A DNA stretch of 64,000 nt, from the NCBI RefSeq assembly GCF_007748035.1, contig NZ_CP036278.1, positions 3,472,001 to 3,536,000 of the forward strand, written 5' to 3'. Position numbers and translations under genes: made by a program. The notes beneath the pieces were generated by a model, which was given only the letters and a program-made list of their open reading frames with translations, made no database searches and was not told where the DNA came from. This DNA is from Aeoliella mucimassa (GTDB lineage Bacteria > Planctomycetota > Planctomycetia > Pirellulales > Lacipirellulaceae). Below are positions 25,422 to 35,700 of this stretch, piece by piece (positions within the stretch are counted from its first letter, which is position 1; the number at the start of each line of letters is the position of its first letter).

Positions 25422-27611
25422 CTAATCGGAATCCTGGGCATCGCGCTCGATCCCTAATTTCTTCATCCGCGACTGCAGCGTGGTCGGCTTGAGCCCGAGT
25501 ATGCGTGCGGCACCCCGCTCCCCGCTAACCCGCCACTCAGTCTGCTTGAGCACACTGAGGATGTGTCCCCGCTCAACGTCCTCCAGACGCTTAAGCTTGG
25601 GGCGTTCGGCGCCCCCCAGCTTCGATGGCGGCCATTGAGCCAACTCGAGCTCTTCTCCCTCCGAAAGGATGACCGCTCGCTCGATGACATTCTGGAGTTC
25701 CCGGACATTGCCAGGCCAGCTGTACGACGTCAATGAATGGACCGTATCGCGGGCGATCGACTGGATGCGTTTGCCCGCCTTGGCGGCGAAGTGCATCGCA
25801 AAATAGTTGGCCAGCAGCGGCACATCGCCGGGGCGGTCGCGGAGCGGAGGCGCCTCGAGCGGCACGACATTGAGCCGGTAGTACAAGTCTTCGCGGAACT
25901 TCTCTTCCGCGACGAGATGTTCCAGATCGCGATGAGTGGCGGCGATCACTCGGACGTCTACCCGTATCGTTTCCGTGCCGCCCAGACGTTCGAACTCCCC
26001 CTCTTGTAGCACTCTCAACAGTTTGGCCTGGAGGTCGAGTGGCAGGTCGCCGATCTCGTCGAGGAACAGCGAGCCGCGGTCCGCCATCTCGAAGCGGCCG
26101 ATCTTCCGCGACAGCGCGCCGGTGAAAGCGCCCTTCTCGTGTCCGAAGAGTTCGCTTTCGATCAGGCCAGTAGGGAGCGCCGCGCAGTTGACACTCACCA
26201 AGGCATGGTCGGCCCGATTGCTTTTGCGGTGAATAGCCCGCGCTAACAACTCCTTGCCTGTGCCGGTCTCGCCTAGTATCAGCACGGTGGCGTCGGTGGC
26301 GGCAACTTTTTGCAGCTGGCTCAGCACCTTGCGCATCGTCGGCGAAACGCCAATGATCTCCTCGAACCCGACCGCCGCGTCGCGTTCTTCCTCTAACAGT
26401 TGCTTCTCGAATCGCAATTCGCGAAGTTGCTCCTCGGCCTTCAGGCGTTCGTTGACATCGCGAAGGATAATCGTGCAGAACGTCTCGCCGTGGGCGACGA
26501 ACTGCGATAAGGTTCCCTCGATGGGGAACGAGCTCCCGTCGGCCCGCATTGCCGTCTGCCCCGGGGGGAACCACAGCGCGTCCTTCGCGGCGAGGTCGCT
26601 GCCGCCGTAGTAGTCGTTCAGAATCGCAGCTAGCGAATCCGAGGCGAAGCGGCTAAACGGTAATCCCATCGCCTGCTCGGCGGCGCAGCCAAAGGTCTGC
26701 TCGGCGGCTCCGTTGAACAGTTGAACCACGCGTTGCCCGTCGATCGTGATGATCGCGTCCATCGCCGAATCGAGCAGCTTCTTCAGCCGGACCTCGCTGT
26801 CTCGGACGGCCGACTCGGCGGTCCGCCGGCGGGTGATGTCTCGGAAATACCACACACGCCCGTAGAGGCAGTCGCCCTCCCCGACCATCGGCGAGCTGTA
26901 GCGATCAAAGATGCGACCGTCCTTGAGGTGGATCTCATCGAAGGACGAGTCCATCGGCCGCTCGTAGAGTTCGGCGACGCGGGCGAGGAATTCTTCGGGG
27001 TGCTCAAGTTGATCGAGCACGTGCTCCACGGCCCGTTCGTCCTGACCGGAAGCGAGCACCTCCTGGGGGAGGCCCCACATCTGGACGAAGCGGTCGTTAT
27101 GCGAGACGATCCGCTTCTCGGGATCGACGACCAGGATGCCGTCGAGCGACATTTCCTGCTGAGTCTTGAGAATGGCATTGCGGAACTGGAGTTCCGCGGT
27201 CACTCGGCGTTGCCCGGTGACGTCGACCATCGTCGCGTACGAGCGGATGGGCTCGCCCTGCTGCCCCCGTTCGATGACGGCCGAAACCAAAACATCGATC
27301 ACCTCGCCGTTGCGCTTGACCATTTGGATGGGGTCGTCGCGGACATACCCCTGCTCTAGTGTCTTGGGGATGCCGATCCGTCTGGCGTATTCCCGCGAAG
27401 CCTCGGTAAGGAAGTCGGGCCCGTGGCGGCCGATAACCTCCTCCCGTTTGTAGCCCATCACTTGGAGCCAGTAGTCATTGACGTGCACGAGTACGCCTTT
27501 GGCGCTCATCGAGTGCATCATCACCGGCGTCAGATCGTACACGGCCCGGTAGAAACGATCGCTAATTGAAAGGGCGTCGTCTTCGTCGTGATTTGAATCG
27601 ATTTCACCCAT
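25422..27611 (-). CDS. Sigma-54-dependent transcriptional activator with three PAS domains
   Basis: 729 residues. Three PAS sensor domains cover about residues 18-140, 150-270 and 280-395, each with the DIT/DVN-like exit motif ([18 protein letters not shown]). No response-regulator receiver domain is present. A short coiled linker leads to the AAA+ core: Walker A GETGTGKE (about 447), the sigma-54 contact loop GAFTGA (about 493) and Walker B FLDEIGDL. The C terminus is a Fis-type helix-turn-helix ([20 protein letters not shown]). It would sense a small ligand or redox state in the cytoplasm and open sigma-54 promoters; the promoter at 24699 and the palindrome at 24822 are obvious targets. Confidence 0.93.
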   Translation of the reverse strand: MGEIDSNHDEDDALSISDRFYRAVYDLTPVMMHSMSAKGVLVHVNDYWLQVMGYKREEVIGRHGPDFLTEASREYARRIGIPKTLEQGYVRDDPIQMVKRNGEVIDVLVSAVIERGQQGEPIRSYATMVDVTGQRRVTAELQFRNAILKTQQEMSLDGILVVDPEKRIVSHNDRFVQMWGLPQEVLASGQDERAVEHVLDQLEHPEEFLARVAELYERPMDSSFDEIHLKDGRIFDRYSSPMVGEGDCLYGRVWYFRDITRRRTAESAVRDSEVRLKKLLDSAMDAIITIDGQRVVQLFNGAAEQTFGCAAEQAMGLPFSRFASDSLAAILNDYYGGSDLAAKDALWFPPGQTAMRADGSSFPIEGTLSQFVAHGETFCTIILRDVNERLKAEEQLRELRFEKQLLEEERDAAVGFEEIIGVSPTMRKVLSQLQKVAATDATVLILGETGTGKELLARAIHRKSNRADHALVSVNCAALPTGLIESELFGHEKGAFTGALSRKIGRFEMADRGSLFLDEIGDLPLDLQAKLLRVLQEGEFERLGGTETIRVDVRVIAATHRDLEHLVAEEKFREDLYYRLNVVPLEAPPLRDRPGDVPLLANYFAMHFAAKAGKRIQSIARDTVHSLTSYSWPGNVRELQNVIERAVILSEGEELELAQWPPSKLGGAERPKLKRLEDVERGHILSVLKQTEWRVSGERGAARILGLKPTTLQSRMKKLGIERDAQDSD

Positions 27612-28310
27612 ATGAACGTCTCAAGTAGCTTACGGCGTGCATACGATAGGGTCGTGGCACTCGAAGGCCTGGCTATTATTAGTCATTACTCTACACGGCG
27701 ATCTCCGTAAGTCCTCCGCTTACCGATTGAACGAGATTGTTACAGATAGTGGCAGATCTGTCACGAGTTCGTCCCGTCCAGTCCTGTTCAATAACGTTTC
27801 CACACAAAAATGATCCGTCAGTACTGGCCACTCCTTGCAGGCCAATGCCTGTTCAGCGAGCTTGATTGCCTCGAAACGTGTTTCTAACGAGTTCATAGAC
27901 AGTGTGCCGAGCTCCACGAGCGGCAGTTGCAGTCTTACGTCCAACCAAACAAAACACAAATGCGGCACGTAAAGCAGGCCTATGGGGCTCATTTTGCAAT
28001 GGCGAAGATTGGTATTGTCTTCTGCTGGGGTGTTTCACATTGCTCAAGAGGGGGTAGTAAGGATAGGCATTTGTGTTCAAGGAAGACGTTGTTCGATGGA
28101 TTGAAATGGGGATTCTATCGGTAGAAGGGTGTGTGTATTGCTTAGGAATGTGCACAGTTCTCGCGATACGTTTCCACTTCCAAGTGGTGAAGAGCGAAGA
28201 CAATGGTTGGAGTTCTTGGGTGATGACAGGCTATTATGGAAAAGCCTTCTCACTGAGGCATTGCCTAATGATTGGGGCGGGGGCATGCCTATTCTTCAGG
28301 CATGGACTGA
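27612..28310. other. Region upstream of the activator; one doubtful small ORF
   Basis: A 58-codon minus-strand frame at 27720-27896 (MNSLETRFEAIKLAEQALAC) has helical composition but no ribosome site or known family, so I do not call it a gene. A 7-bp hairpin, CATGCCT (28284-28290) and AGGCATG (28298-28304), lies just before the IS200-like end. Nothing else is recognised. Confidence 0.4.
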
Positions 28311-28314
28311 ACTA

Positions 28315-28875
28315 CTACCGGCTAGAAGCCGGTAGGTTTGGAAAGAGTTCGTGAGCTACGGACTGAAGTCCTTCACTCACGAAGGCGTTACGCGGAAGTT
28401 ATCTTCCCCGTCGCTGGGCTCCGTTCCCCGCTGACCCTGGATATACGCGGTGATCGCTTCCTCAGTCACACTTCCGCTAGACGCCACAAAGTACCCGCGG
28501 GCCCACAAATGACGCCCCCAGTACTGCTTTTGCAGATGCTGGAACTCCATCAGAAGCTTTCGCGAACTCTTGCCCTTGAGATACTGCATGATCTTGCTGG
28601 GCGAGAGATTCGGAGGGCATGACAACAAAACATGCACATGATCGGCCGAGACCGCCCCCTGCAGTATCTCAATATCGTTGGTCCGACACACCTCACGCAC
28701 GATTTCACGCACCCGTACCCCGACGTCACCTCTCAGGATCGCCTTGCGGTACTTCGTGACCCACACGAAATGGTATTTCAAATCAAAGCGGCTATGTGCT
28801 CCAATCCGGTAACTATCCATCCAAGTAGTATATGAACCTGAAGGTTTCGCCTGAAGGCGAGGGTTCTAACCCCAT
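28315..28875 (-). mobile_element. IS200/IS605-type element with end hairpins
   Basis: The transposase at 28377-28820 is flanked by subterminal hairpins instead of inverted repeats, as expected for this family. On the 3' side, CTACCGGCT (28315-28323) pairs with AGCCGGTAG (28327-28335), and GTGAG and CTCAC at 28351-28380 form a second stem. On the 5' side (about 28829-28865) there are nested stems around CGCCTGAAGGCG and GAACC/GGTTC. No accessory tnpB gene is present. The exact ends are uncertain by about 20 bases. The GTAG foot on the left hairpin also recalls REP-associated (RAYT) transposases. Confidence 0.7.
28377..28820 (-). CDS. tnpA: IS200/IS605-family Y1 (HUH) transposase
   Basis: 147 residues. 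FDLKYHFVWVTKYRKAIL is the hallmark start; DHVHVLLSCPP contains the HUH pair of histidines that bind the metal; AITAYIQGQ holds the catalytic tyrosine. RHLWARGYFVASSG and SVTEEAI are the usual C-terminal landmarks. The protein cuts and joins single-stranded DNA at the element's hairpin ends. All key residues are present, so the enzyme looks intact. The stop lies inside the downstream end hairpin. Confidence 0.93.
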   Translation of the reverse strand: MDSYRIGAHSRFDLKYHFVWVTKYRKAILRGDVGVRVREIVREVCRTNDIEILQGAVSADHVHVLLSCPPNLSPSKIMQYLKGKSSRKLLMEFQHLQKQYWGRHLWARGYFVASSGSVTEEAITAYIQGQRGTEPSDGEDNFRVTPS

Positions 28876-28893
28876 CGGTTGGATAATAGAGAT

Positions 28894-29178
28894 ATGATCG
28901 ATACTGAAAAAGAGAACATGCTTTCCGTCGGCCAGGCTCAGCTCGTATTTGCTACCCTGCCGAGCAAGCCTACCCTCTGGCGATGGTTGCTTAAGGGGAC
29001 AAGAGGAGTCGCGATAGAAAGCGTTTTCATTGGCGGACGGCGATTTACCAGCCGTGAGGCCTGCAGTCGCTTCATCAATGCTACCTCCGCACCCAAGCCC
29101 AGCCAGAAGCGACCCGCAAGTGAGCAACGTGAGGCCGTTCGTGTTGCACAGAGCATACTGGACCAGTTTGGTATATGA
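28894..29178 (+). CDS. DUF1580 domain protein (helix-turn-helix-like, planctomycete-specific)
   Basis: 94 residues from ATG 28894; the frame is open to a TTG at 28879, but ATG is preferred, and MLSVGQAQ at residue 9 is another option. The pattern LPSKPTLWRWLLKGTRGVAI, then ESVFIGGRRFTSREACSRFI, is the DUF1580 signature, which resembles the MerR/excisionase-type winged helix used in DNA-binding accessory proteins of mobile elements. It lies just outside the IS200-like element on the other strand. It may be left from a mobile element, or act as an excisionase-like regulator. Confidence 0.8.
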   Translation: MIDTEKENMLSVGQAQLVFATLPSKPTLWRWLLKGTRGVAIESVFIGGRRFTSREACSRFINATSAPKPSQKRPASEQREAVRVAQSILDQFGI

Positions 29179-29735
29179 AAGAAAGGCAGCCATGTCTTGG
29201 GAGGTCCACTAATAACGATAAGTCGCGTTGAGGCCAAACTCAGTACGAAAGAACAGCTCCACCTATCCACAAAGCCCTCCACTGGCCGGGCCCACCTCCT
29301 TCAGTTCCCAGAAATCCTCAGCCGCGTCGGTCGATGCAACCGCTGTGAGTTCACCGACTGAGGATTGTAATCGACTAGAAAGCAGACTTTGCTCCCAGGT
29401 TGCTGTTACCACAGGAGAATTCGGGCGGTGAGGGTCCGGATCAAGTCGATTCAGCTCGAGCCAGCCTGAATTGCGGTCGGGAATACTATGGAGCAATGTT
29501 CCTCTCCAAATTAACCCAAGCTGTCCAGATTGCAAATCCACAGAACCAGCAGTTATCTACCACTTACCATCCGGATATAAGTGTTTTACTGGACTGAGCG
29601 GGGCGGGGCGAAGGAGAACGAATGTAGGCATTTGCGGCCGCCTTGGATTAGAATGTGAGTTTATGCGTCCCCACCCCTCAGCGGGTGACAGTGGCCGCTG
29701 GCTAGCATCACGATTTTTTACCAGGGGCCCCGTTC
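29179..29735. other. Gene-poor DNA before the giant protein gene
   Basis: It contains the first copy of a direct repeat (29248-29343). At about 29510-29610 a plus-strand frame reads NPSCPDCKSTEPAVIYHLPS then GYKC, vaguely like the zinc-ribbon start of IS1595-type transposases, but it is too short to call. An AGGGG ribosome-like site precedes ATG 29736. Confidence 0.4.
29248..29343 (+). repeat. Dispersed direct repeat, copy 1
   Basis: About 96 bases starting AAAGAACAGCTCC that match 39197-39292 at roughly three quarters of positions by eye, in the same orientation. Both copies are open in the same frame (KEQLHLSTKPSTGRAHLL here, KEQLRLSTEVSTEGAHLL there), ending in SRVGR. They bracket the 8.8-kb giant gene. 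The source protein is unknown. Confidence 0.6.
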
Positions 29736-32700
29736 ATGGATTGGCGAAGCAATTGGCAGCGGGAGCGGCGTACCGCGAAGCGGGCATCGCGACAACGCAA
29801 ATCGCTCACCGCACTGCGACGACAACTCGGCTTTGAACAGCTAGAAAGCCGCCAGTTGCTGGCCGCCGACTTCGGCGACGCCCCGGCGCCCTACCCCACG
29901 CTGCTGGCGGACGATGGGGCTCGGCACATTACCGACAACTCATCTACCACGCTTTATTTGGGGGCGGGAGTCGATTCGGAGGTCGATGGATCACCAAGTA
30001 TCACTGCGAATGGAGATGACCTCTTTAGTACGCCCGGCGTGGATGACGAGAACGGTGTGTTCGATCCTGATAGAGACTTGGTGTTTACTGTTGGTACAAC
30101 TCCAACTGTGCACGTATATGCTACCAACAAGACGGGGCAAGATGCCATGCTCTATGGTTGGATCGACATTAACCAGGATGGTGGCTTCGATAACGCTACG
30201 GAACGAGCTTCACTTATCGTGCCGAGTTCAGACTCTGCATCGCTCTTAGCGCTTCAGTTTCCTCCACTATCAGCCACGGCCCCGTTTGGAGAGTCATATG
30301 TTAGATTGCGAATCAGCACAGACTTCACTGCTAGTAACCCGCATGGTGAAGCTTCCGACGGCGAGGTTGAAGATTACCGCGTATCAGTTTTGAGAATCAG
30401 TGAATTGGAGACAGGATTTGCAGGCTACGAGAAGCTTGTGTTCGGTCAGTCGGGAGTACCCCTGCCCGAAAATGCACAGTACTTCGGGGCTTCAATCGCC
30501 GCATTGGGGGATGTTGATGGGGATGCAGTTCCCGATATGGCAGTCGGCCATACCAATTACGTCAACGGTGGCACAGCCTACGGTGCAGTTCAAGTGTTGC
30601 TGCTCAACCCGTCTGGAACTGTGCGAGAAAGCACAACAGTTACAATTGGGACACCCAACGGTCCTACTCTCTCGGCAAGCGATAACTTCGGTTCTGCGAT
30701 TGTATCGCTTGGAGACTTAGACGGTGACGGCATCAGCGAACTTGCAGTCGGGGCAAGTGGCGACGATGTCGGAAGCACTGATGCGGGAGCCGTACATATT
30801 CTCTTCATGGATCAGAGTGGCGTGCTGAAGCGATCTCAGAAGATCGCAAGTGAAGTTGGAGGGGGGCCAAGTCTACATAGTGGAGAACGATTTGGGTCAT
30901 CGCTAGCAGCTATTGGTGATCTAGATGGAAATGGCGTGATTGATCTGGCAGTTGGTGCCGCACAACATGGTGAGGGAGACGCTAAGACAGGAGGCTTCTA
31001 CATCTTGTTCATGGCTGCTGACGGCACGGTCACATCCTACACCGAGATTTATAGCGAATCTGATGGAGGTCCTGATCTAACGAACGGCGGTCGCTTTGGA
31101 TCCTCGATTGCGTCTTTGGGTGATATCGACGGAGATGGATTCAGGGAGATCGCCGTGAGTGCAGATCTGGAAGACACCATCGCTCCCTGGCAAGGAAATG
31201 TCTATCTCATTTCACTAAACACTGATGGCACTGTTCGTCAAAGTAGGGCTCTTGTGAGGGATGGCAGTGAAGGGTTTCCGTCACAACCAAACGGCCCGTC
31301 TGGAAGACTGGGACGACTAGGCAGTTCACTGGCTGCTCCTGGTGATCTGGATGGTGATGGAGTGCAAGACTTATTAATAGGTGACTCGTACTACCTAGGT
31401 GCTGTGTATGTCGCGTATCTGCAAACAACAGGTGAGATACGTGAGTTAATAAGAGTTAGCAGTGGCTTTCCTGGTGGGCCAGTTTTTGATTCGGGTGGCT
31501 CTCTTTCGCACCAGTTTGGTAGCGCTGTCTCCTTGCTGGGCGACTTGGATAAGGACGGCGCGCCCGAATTTGCCGTAGGCGCAACTGCTGATGATACCGC
31601 TGGCCTCGCGGACGGAGCTGTATACGTGATTTCGTTGCGGCCGGATGAGCACCCGCCAACGTTGACTTCCATTCGTAGGCTCGAAGGTAGTCGCAACCCA
31701 ACGGCAGCAGACTCGCTATGGTTTCGAGTTGAGTTTTCGGAAGATGTGACAGGTGTTGATGTTAGTGACTTTACAGCAAGTGGTGGCTTATTAGCAGTTG
31801 CTACTAATGTGATCCAGGTCAGCCCCAGGCTATTTGATGTCGAACTCGGAAGGGGCAACTTAGCGGGCTATAATGGTGAAGCAGGTTTGGAATTAGCGAT
31901 GAATGCGCTAATCACTGATCGAAGCGGAAATGCTCTTCCGATTATAGAACCTTCGATTGACGAGACGTTCTTGGTTGTCAATTACACGTCGGCAGACTTT
32001 GGAGATGCTCCAGCCCCCTTTCCAACCGTTTTCAACGAAGGAGCGTGGCATTTCGAATCCTCCATGGATGAACCGAGACTCGGGATGCTGCGCGATAGCG
32101 AACAAGACGGTGTTCAGTCGCTACTCGCCGACGGCGATGGAGAGGACGAGGACGGTGTAACCTTCGGCACTATTCGCGTTGGGCAACTAGCCGCGGCAAT
32201 AACAGTCAATGTCCAGAGCGCTGCCGGCAAACTCGACGCTTGGATCGACTTCAATGGCAACGGATCGTGGGCGGATCCGGGGGAGCGAATCTTCACCAGC
32301 AAAGAAGTCGCGTTGGGTGACAACACTCTCTATTTTGACGTGCCGGTTTCGGCTGTGTCTGGGATCACCTTCGCCCGTTTTCGCCTGAGCACCGCTGGTG
32401 GACTAGGCTTTGCGGGGCCCGCCACCGATGGGGAAGTGGAAGACTACGCCATCGAAATTCAGCCACCTAACGTCGGCAGTGAGTTTGCGCCCTATCAAGA
32501 CTTCTCAAATGATGAAAGCTTTCTTCCCTCCAGCACTCCCATCGACTTAGACAATGATGGTGATCTAGATTTCCTCACTACTAAGCAACTAGCAAGCAAC
32601 CAATATGTGGTAGTGTGGTACGAGTTGACTAGTGACCGGTCCTATGTCGAACATGCAGTGACTCAATCGTCTTCTGAGATCTCGTTGCTCTTGCCGACAG

Positions 32701-35700
32701 ATATCGATTTTGATGGCGACTACGATCTCATCATCTCCGTCTCAAATGAACCGGAGTACAAAGTTCTCTCAAATGTCGCAGGGGAGTTCGTCGAGAACAT
32801 CTGGTTCTCTCCCGAGGACGAACTGCGCTACCTCTCTCCCAATGATGTAGATCAAGACGGAGATATGGATGTGGTGGGATTCGAGTCGGTTACCAATTCG
32901 TTAGTGTGGTATGAGTTTGCGCCGGACTCGGATCCAGCAAAACACACCATCGATGACAGTGTGGGAGGTCCAACTAGTCTCTCCGCTGCCGATATCGATG
33001 GCGATGGTGACCTAGACTTGCTGGCATCTATCTGGTCTGGTCGGATCGTGTGGTATGAGAACGATGGCCAACAGCAGTTTCAAAGCCACTCGATTGGCAA
33101 TCATTACTCAGCTTATTATGTCCACTCCGTCGACATCGATAACGATGGCGACATGGATGTATTGGCATCCGCCTTGTATAAGGATAGTTCTGGCAACTTC
33201 GACAATCTCTTGGTGTGGTACGAGAACGTTGGCGAGCAGCAATTTGTCGCCACTACCATCTATGCGCGCGAGGGGTACTATCGTACCCTCTACGTTCCGG
33301 CTGACATTGACGGGGATGGCGACTTCGACATTGTCGCATGGATTCCCTCTGGACGCTCAACAAATCGAGCTCTTGTTTGGTACCGAAACGACGGAAACCA
33401 AGGGTTTCGGCAGATTACTATCGAAGACCGGGCTGCTTCCGCTTGGCCGATTGTCGCTGACTTGGACAGTGACGGCGATCTTGATATTGCGTTCGCAGGT
33501 GCGGAATATAACCGTTTTGGGTGGTACGAAAATGTCTACTCTGTCCATGCCACCTTTGAACAGAACAGTCTTCAAGAGAGCAATGGGTCGGTACAAATGT
33601 TCCGCTTCGAGATCGAGAGTGAAAGAAACCAGCCATCGACGATTTCCTTCGAGTTGTCAGGATCAGCGTTACACGGGACGGATTACTTTATCTCTGGCCA
33701 CAGCCAACTAGTTGGATCGGTGGGAAGCGTAGTGATTCCCCCTGGCCAGACGTTCGCTGTTGTGACGGTGAACCTAATAGACGACGAACTGCCGGAGCTA
33801 GACGAAGTAATACGCTTAGCTGCAGTGGCCGGAGAGGGCTACCGTCTGCAGGGAGAAGTTACTGCTGAGTGGACGGTGATCAGTGAGGAACTAGGCGGAG
33901 AATATGGCGACGCTCCTCTGATGTACCCCACGCTAGCCGGTGACAATGGCGCCGCTCACAGCCAGGGTGGACCTGACTCGCCCCGCCTGGGAGCTTCGCT
34001 TGATCTGGATTCCGACGGCCACCCCTCTCCCACCGCCGATGGCGACGGGGCCGACGACGATGGCGTGACATTCGATTCCATTCGCGTAGGGCAGCTTACC
34101 AATTCCGTTACTGTCAACGTGCAGAATGGCTCCGGCTTCGTCGACGCCTGGGTCGACTGGAACGGCGATGGCCACTGGGGAAGCCTAGACCAGATACTCG
34201 ACAGTCAGCCTGTTGTCGTTGGTGACAATGAATTCACGTTTCCGGTTCCCCTTACTGCCAAGTCTGGCACCACCTACGCCCGTTTCCGGGTGAGTAGCAC
34301 GGGGGGGCTGGGGGTCACTGGCGTTGCGGCCGATGGCGAAGTGGAGGACTATCAAGTCGAGATCCGCCCGCCAGCTGAGACGACCGGCGTATTTGATTCC
34401 AATACCAAGATTGCCGAGCTCACGAACTCCTCGCTGCCAAGCGTAATGCAAACAGTGGATCTGGATACCGACGGCGATCTGGATATCATCGGCACGAATC
34501 ACAGTGGCTATCTCTGGTGGTTCGAGCACACCGGCGAAGCGGACTTCATTCCGCATGAACTTAGTTTAGAAGGAAGCTCGATCGAACTGGCCGATTTGGA
34601 TCGTGATGGCGATATCGATCTGGTCACCACATACAATTCCACCGTCGCTTGGCTAGAGAACGATGGGCTGGCCAGTTTCACGATTCACAGATTAACCACG
34701 AGTTTATCGGGCGCGATTGCGGCCGCGATTGTTGATCTGAACGGCGATGGCCGACTGGACATTGCTGCCACGGGGACCTACGGAGACATTTTATGGTTCG
34801 AGAACCTAGGTTACGGTGAGTTTTCCCAATCGGTGGTTGGTGATGTGGGCGGCACCACGAATCCGCAACCGAAGGATCTCGTTGCGACCGATGTTGATCT
34901 GGATGGCAAAGACGATCTTGTACTTACGGGGAGCACGACTTTTGCCGATACCTTCTGGTTTCGCAACAACGGCGATGGCACCTTCTCCGAACGCCTTTTG
35001 AATAGCTACAAAGCCCGGGCACTCGCAGTGTCCGACTTCAATGGCGACGGATTAGACGATTTGTTACTATCGTCGACCGGCGAACTAAGGATCTTACTTG
35101 CCGACGGAGATTCCAACTACACAAGTCTAGTACTCGACGACACAAACAATGCGAGGCAGTCGCTTGTGGTAGTCGACTTCGATGGCGATGGCGACATCGA
35201 TGTTGCTGAAGCGTTCAACAATTCCAGTCAACCACTCGTATGGTATCAAAACGATGGATTCTCGAACTTCACGCGACGGGTAATTGCTACTCCCTCGACG
35301 AACGTGTCGTCGATTGTCGCTGGCGACATAGACGCGAATGGTACCATCGATCTCGTTGCCGCGAGCCGATACCCGTACGGGTTATGGAGTTATACCCAAC
35401 CATTGACGATTGGCTACGAACTTGTCTCGCCCGCACTCGTCGAGGAAGGCAGTGAACCGCTGATCGTTCGACTCTCCGTCTCTAGTGCAGTTAATCACCC
35501 ACTCTCGATTCCCTTCCAGATCACCGGCACCGCCACCGCGGATGACTACGTAGTTCAAGGAGCTGATCGCTGGGATGGGGTCCTGGGGGTCGTGACCATC
35601 CCCGCTGGTAGCTCCTACGTGGACCTGATGTTGCAGCCGTTTGCCGACAGCCTGGACGAGGTGGCGGAAACCGTCGTGATTGGTACCGCCATTGGAGCAA

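Noticed and set aside
29471-29836. Possible IS1595-type zinc-ribbon transposase start (CPDCKSTEPAV...GYKC)
   Set aside because: Only one Cys pair and about 35 residues fit, and the frame runs into the start of the giant gene; not enough to call.
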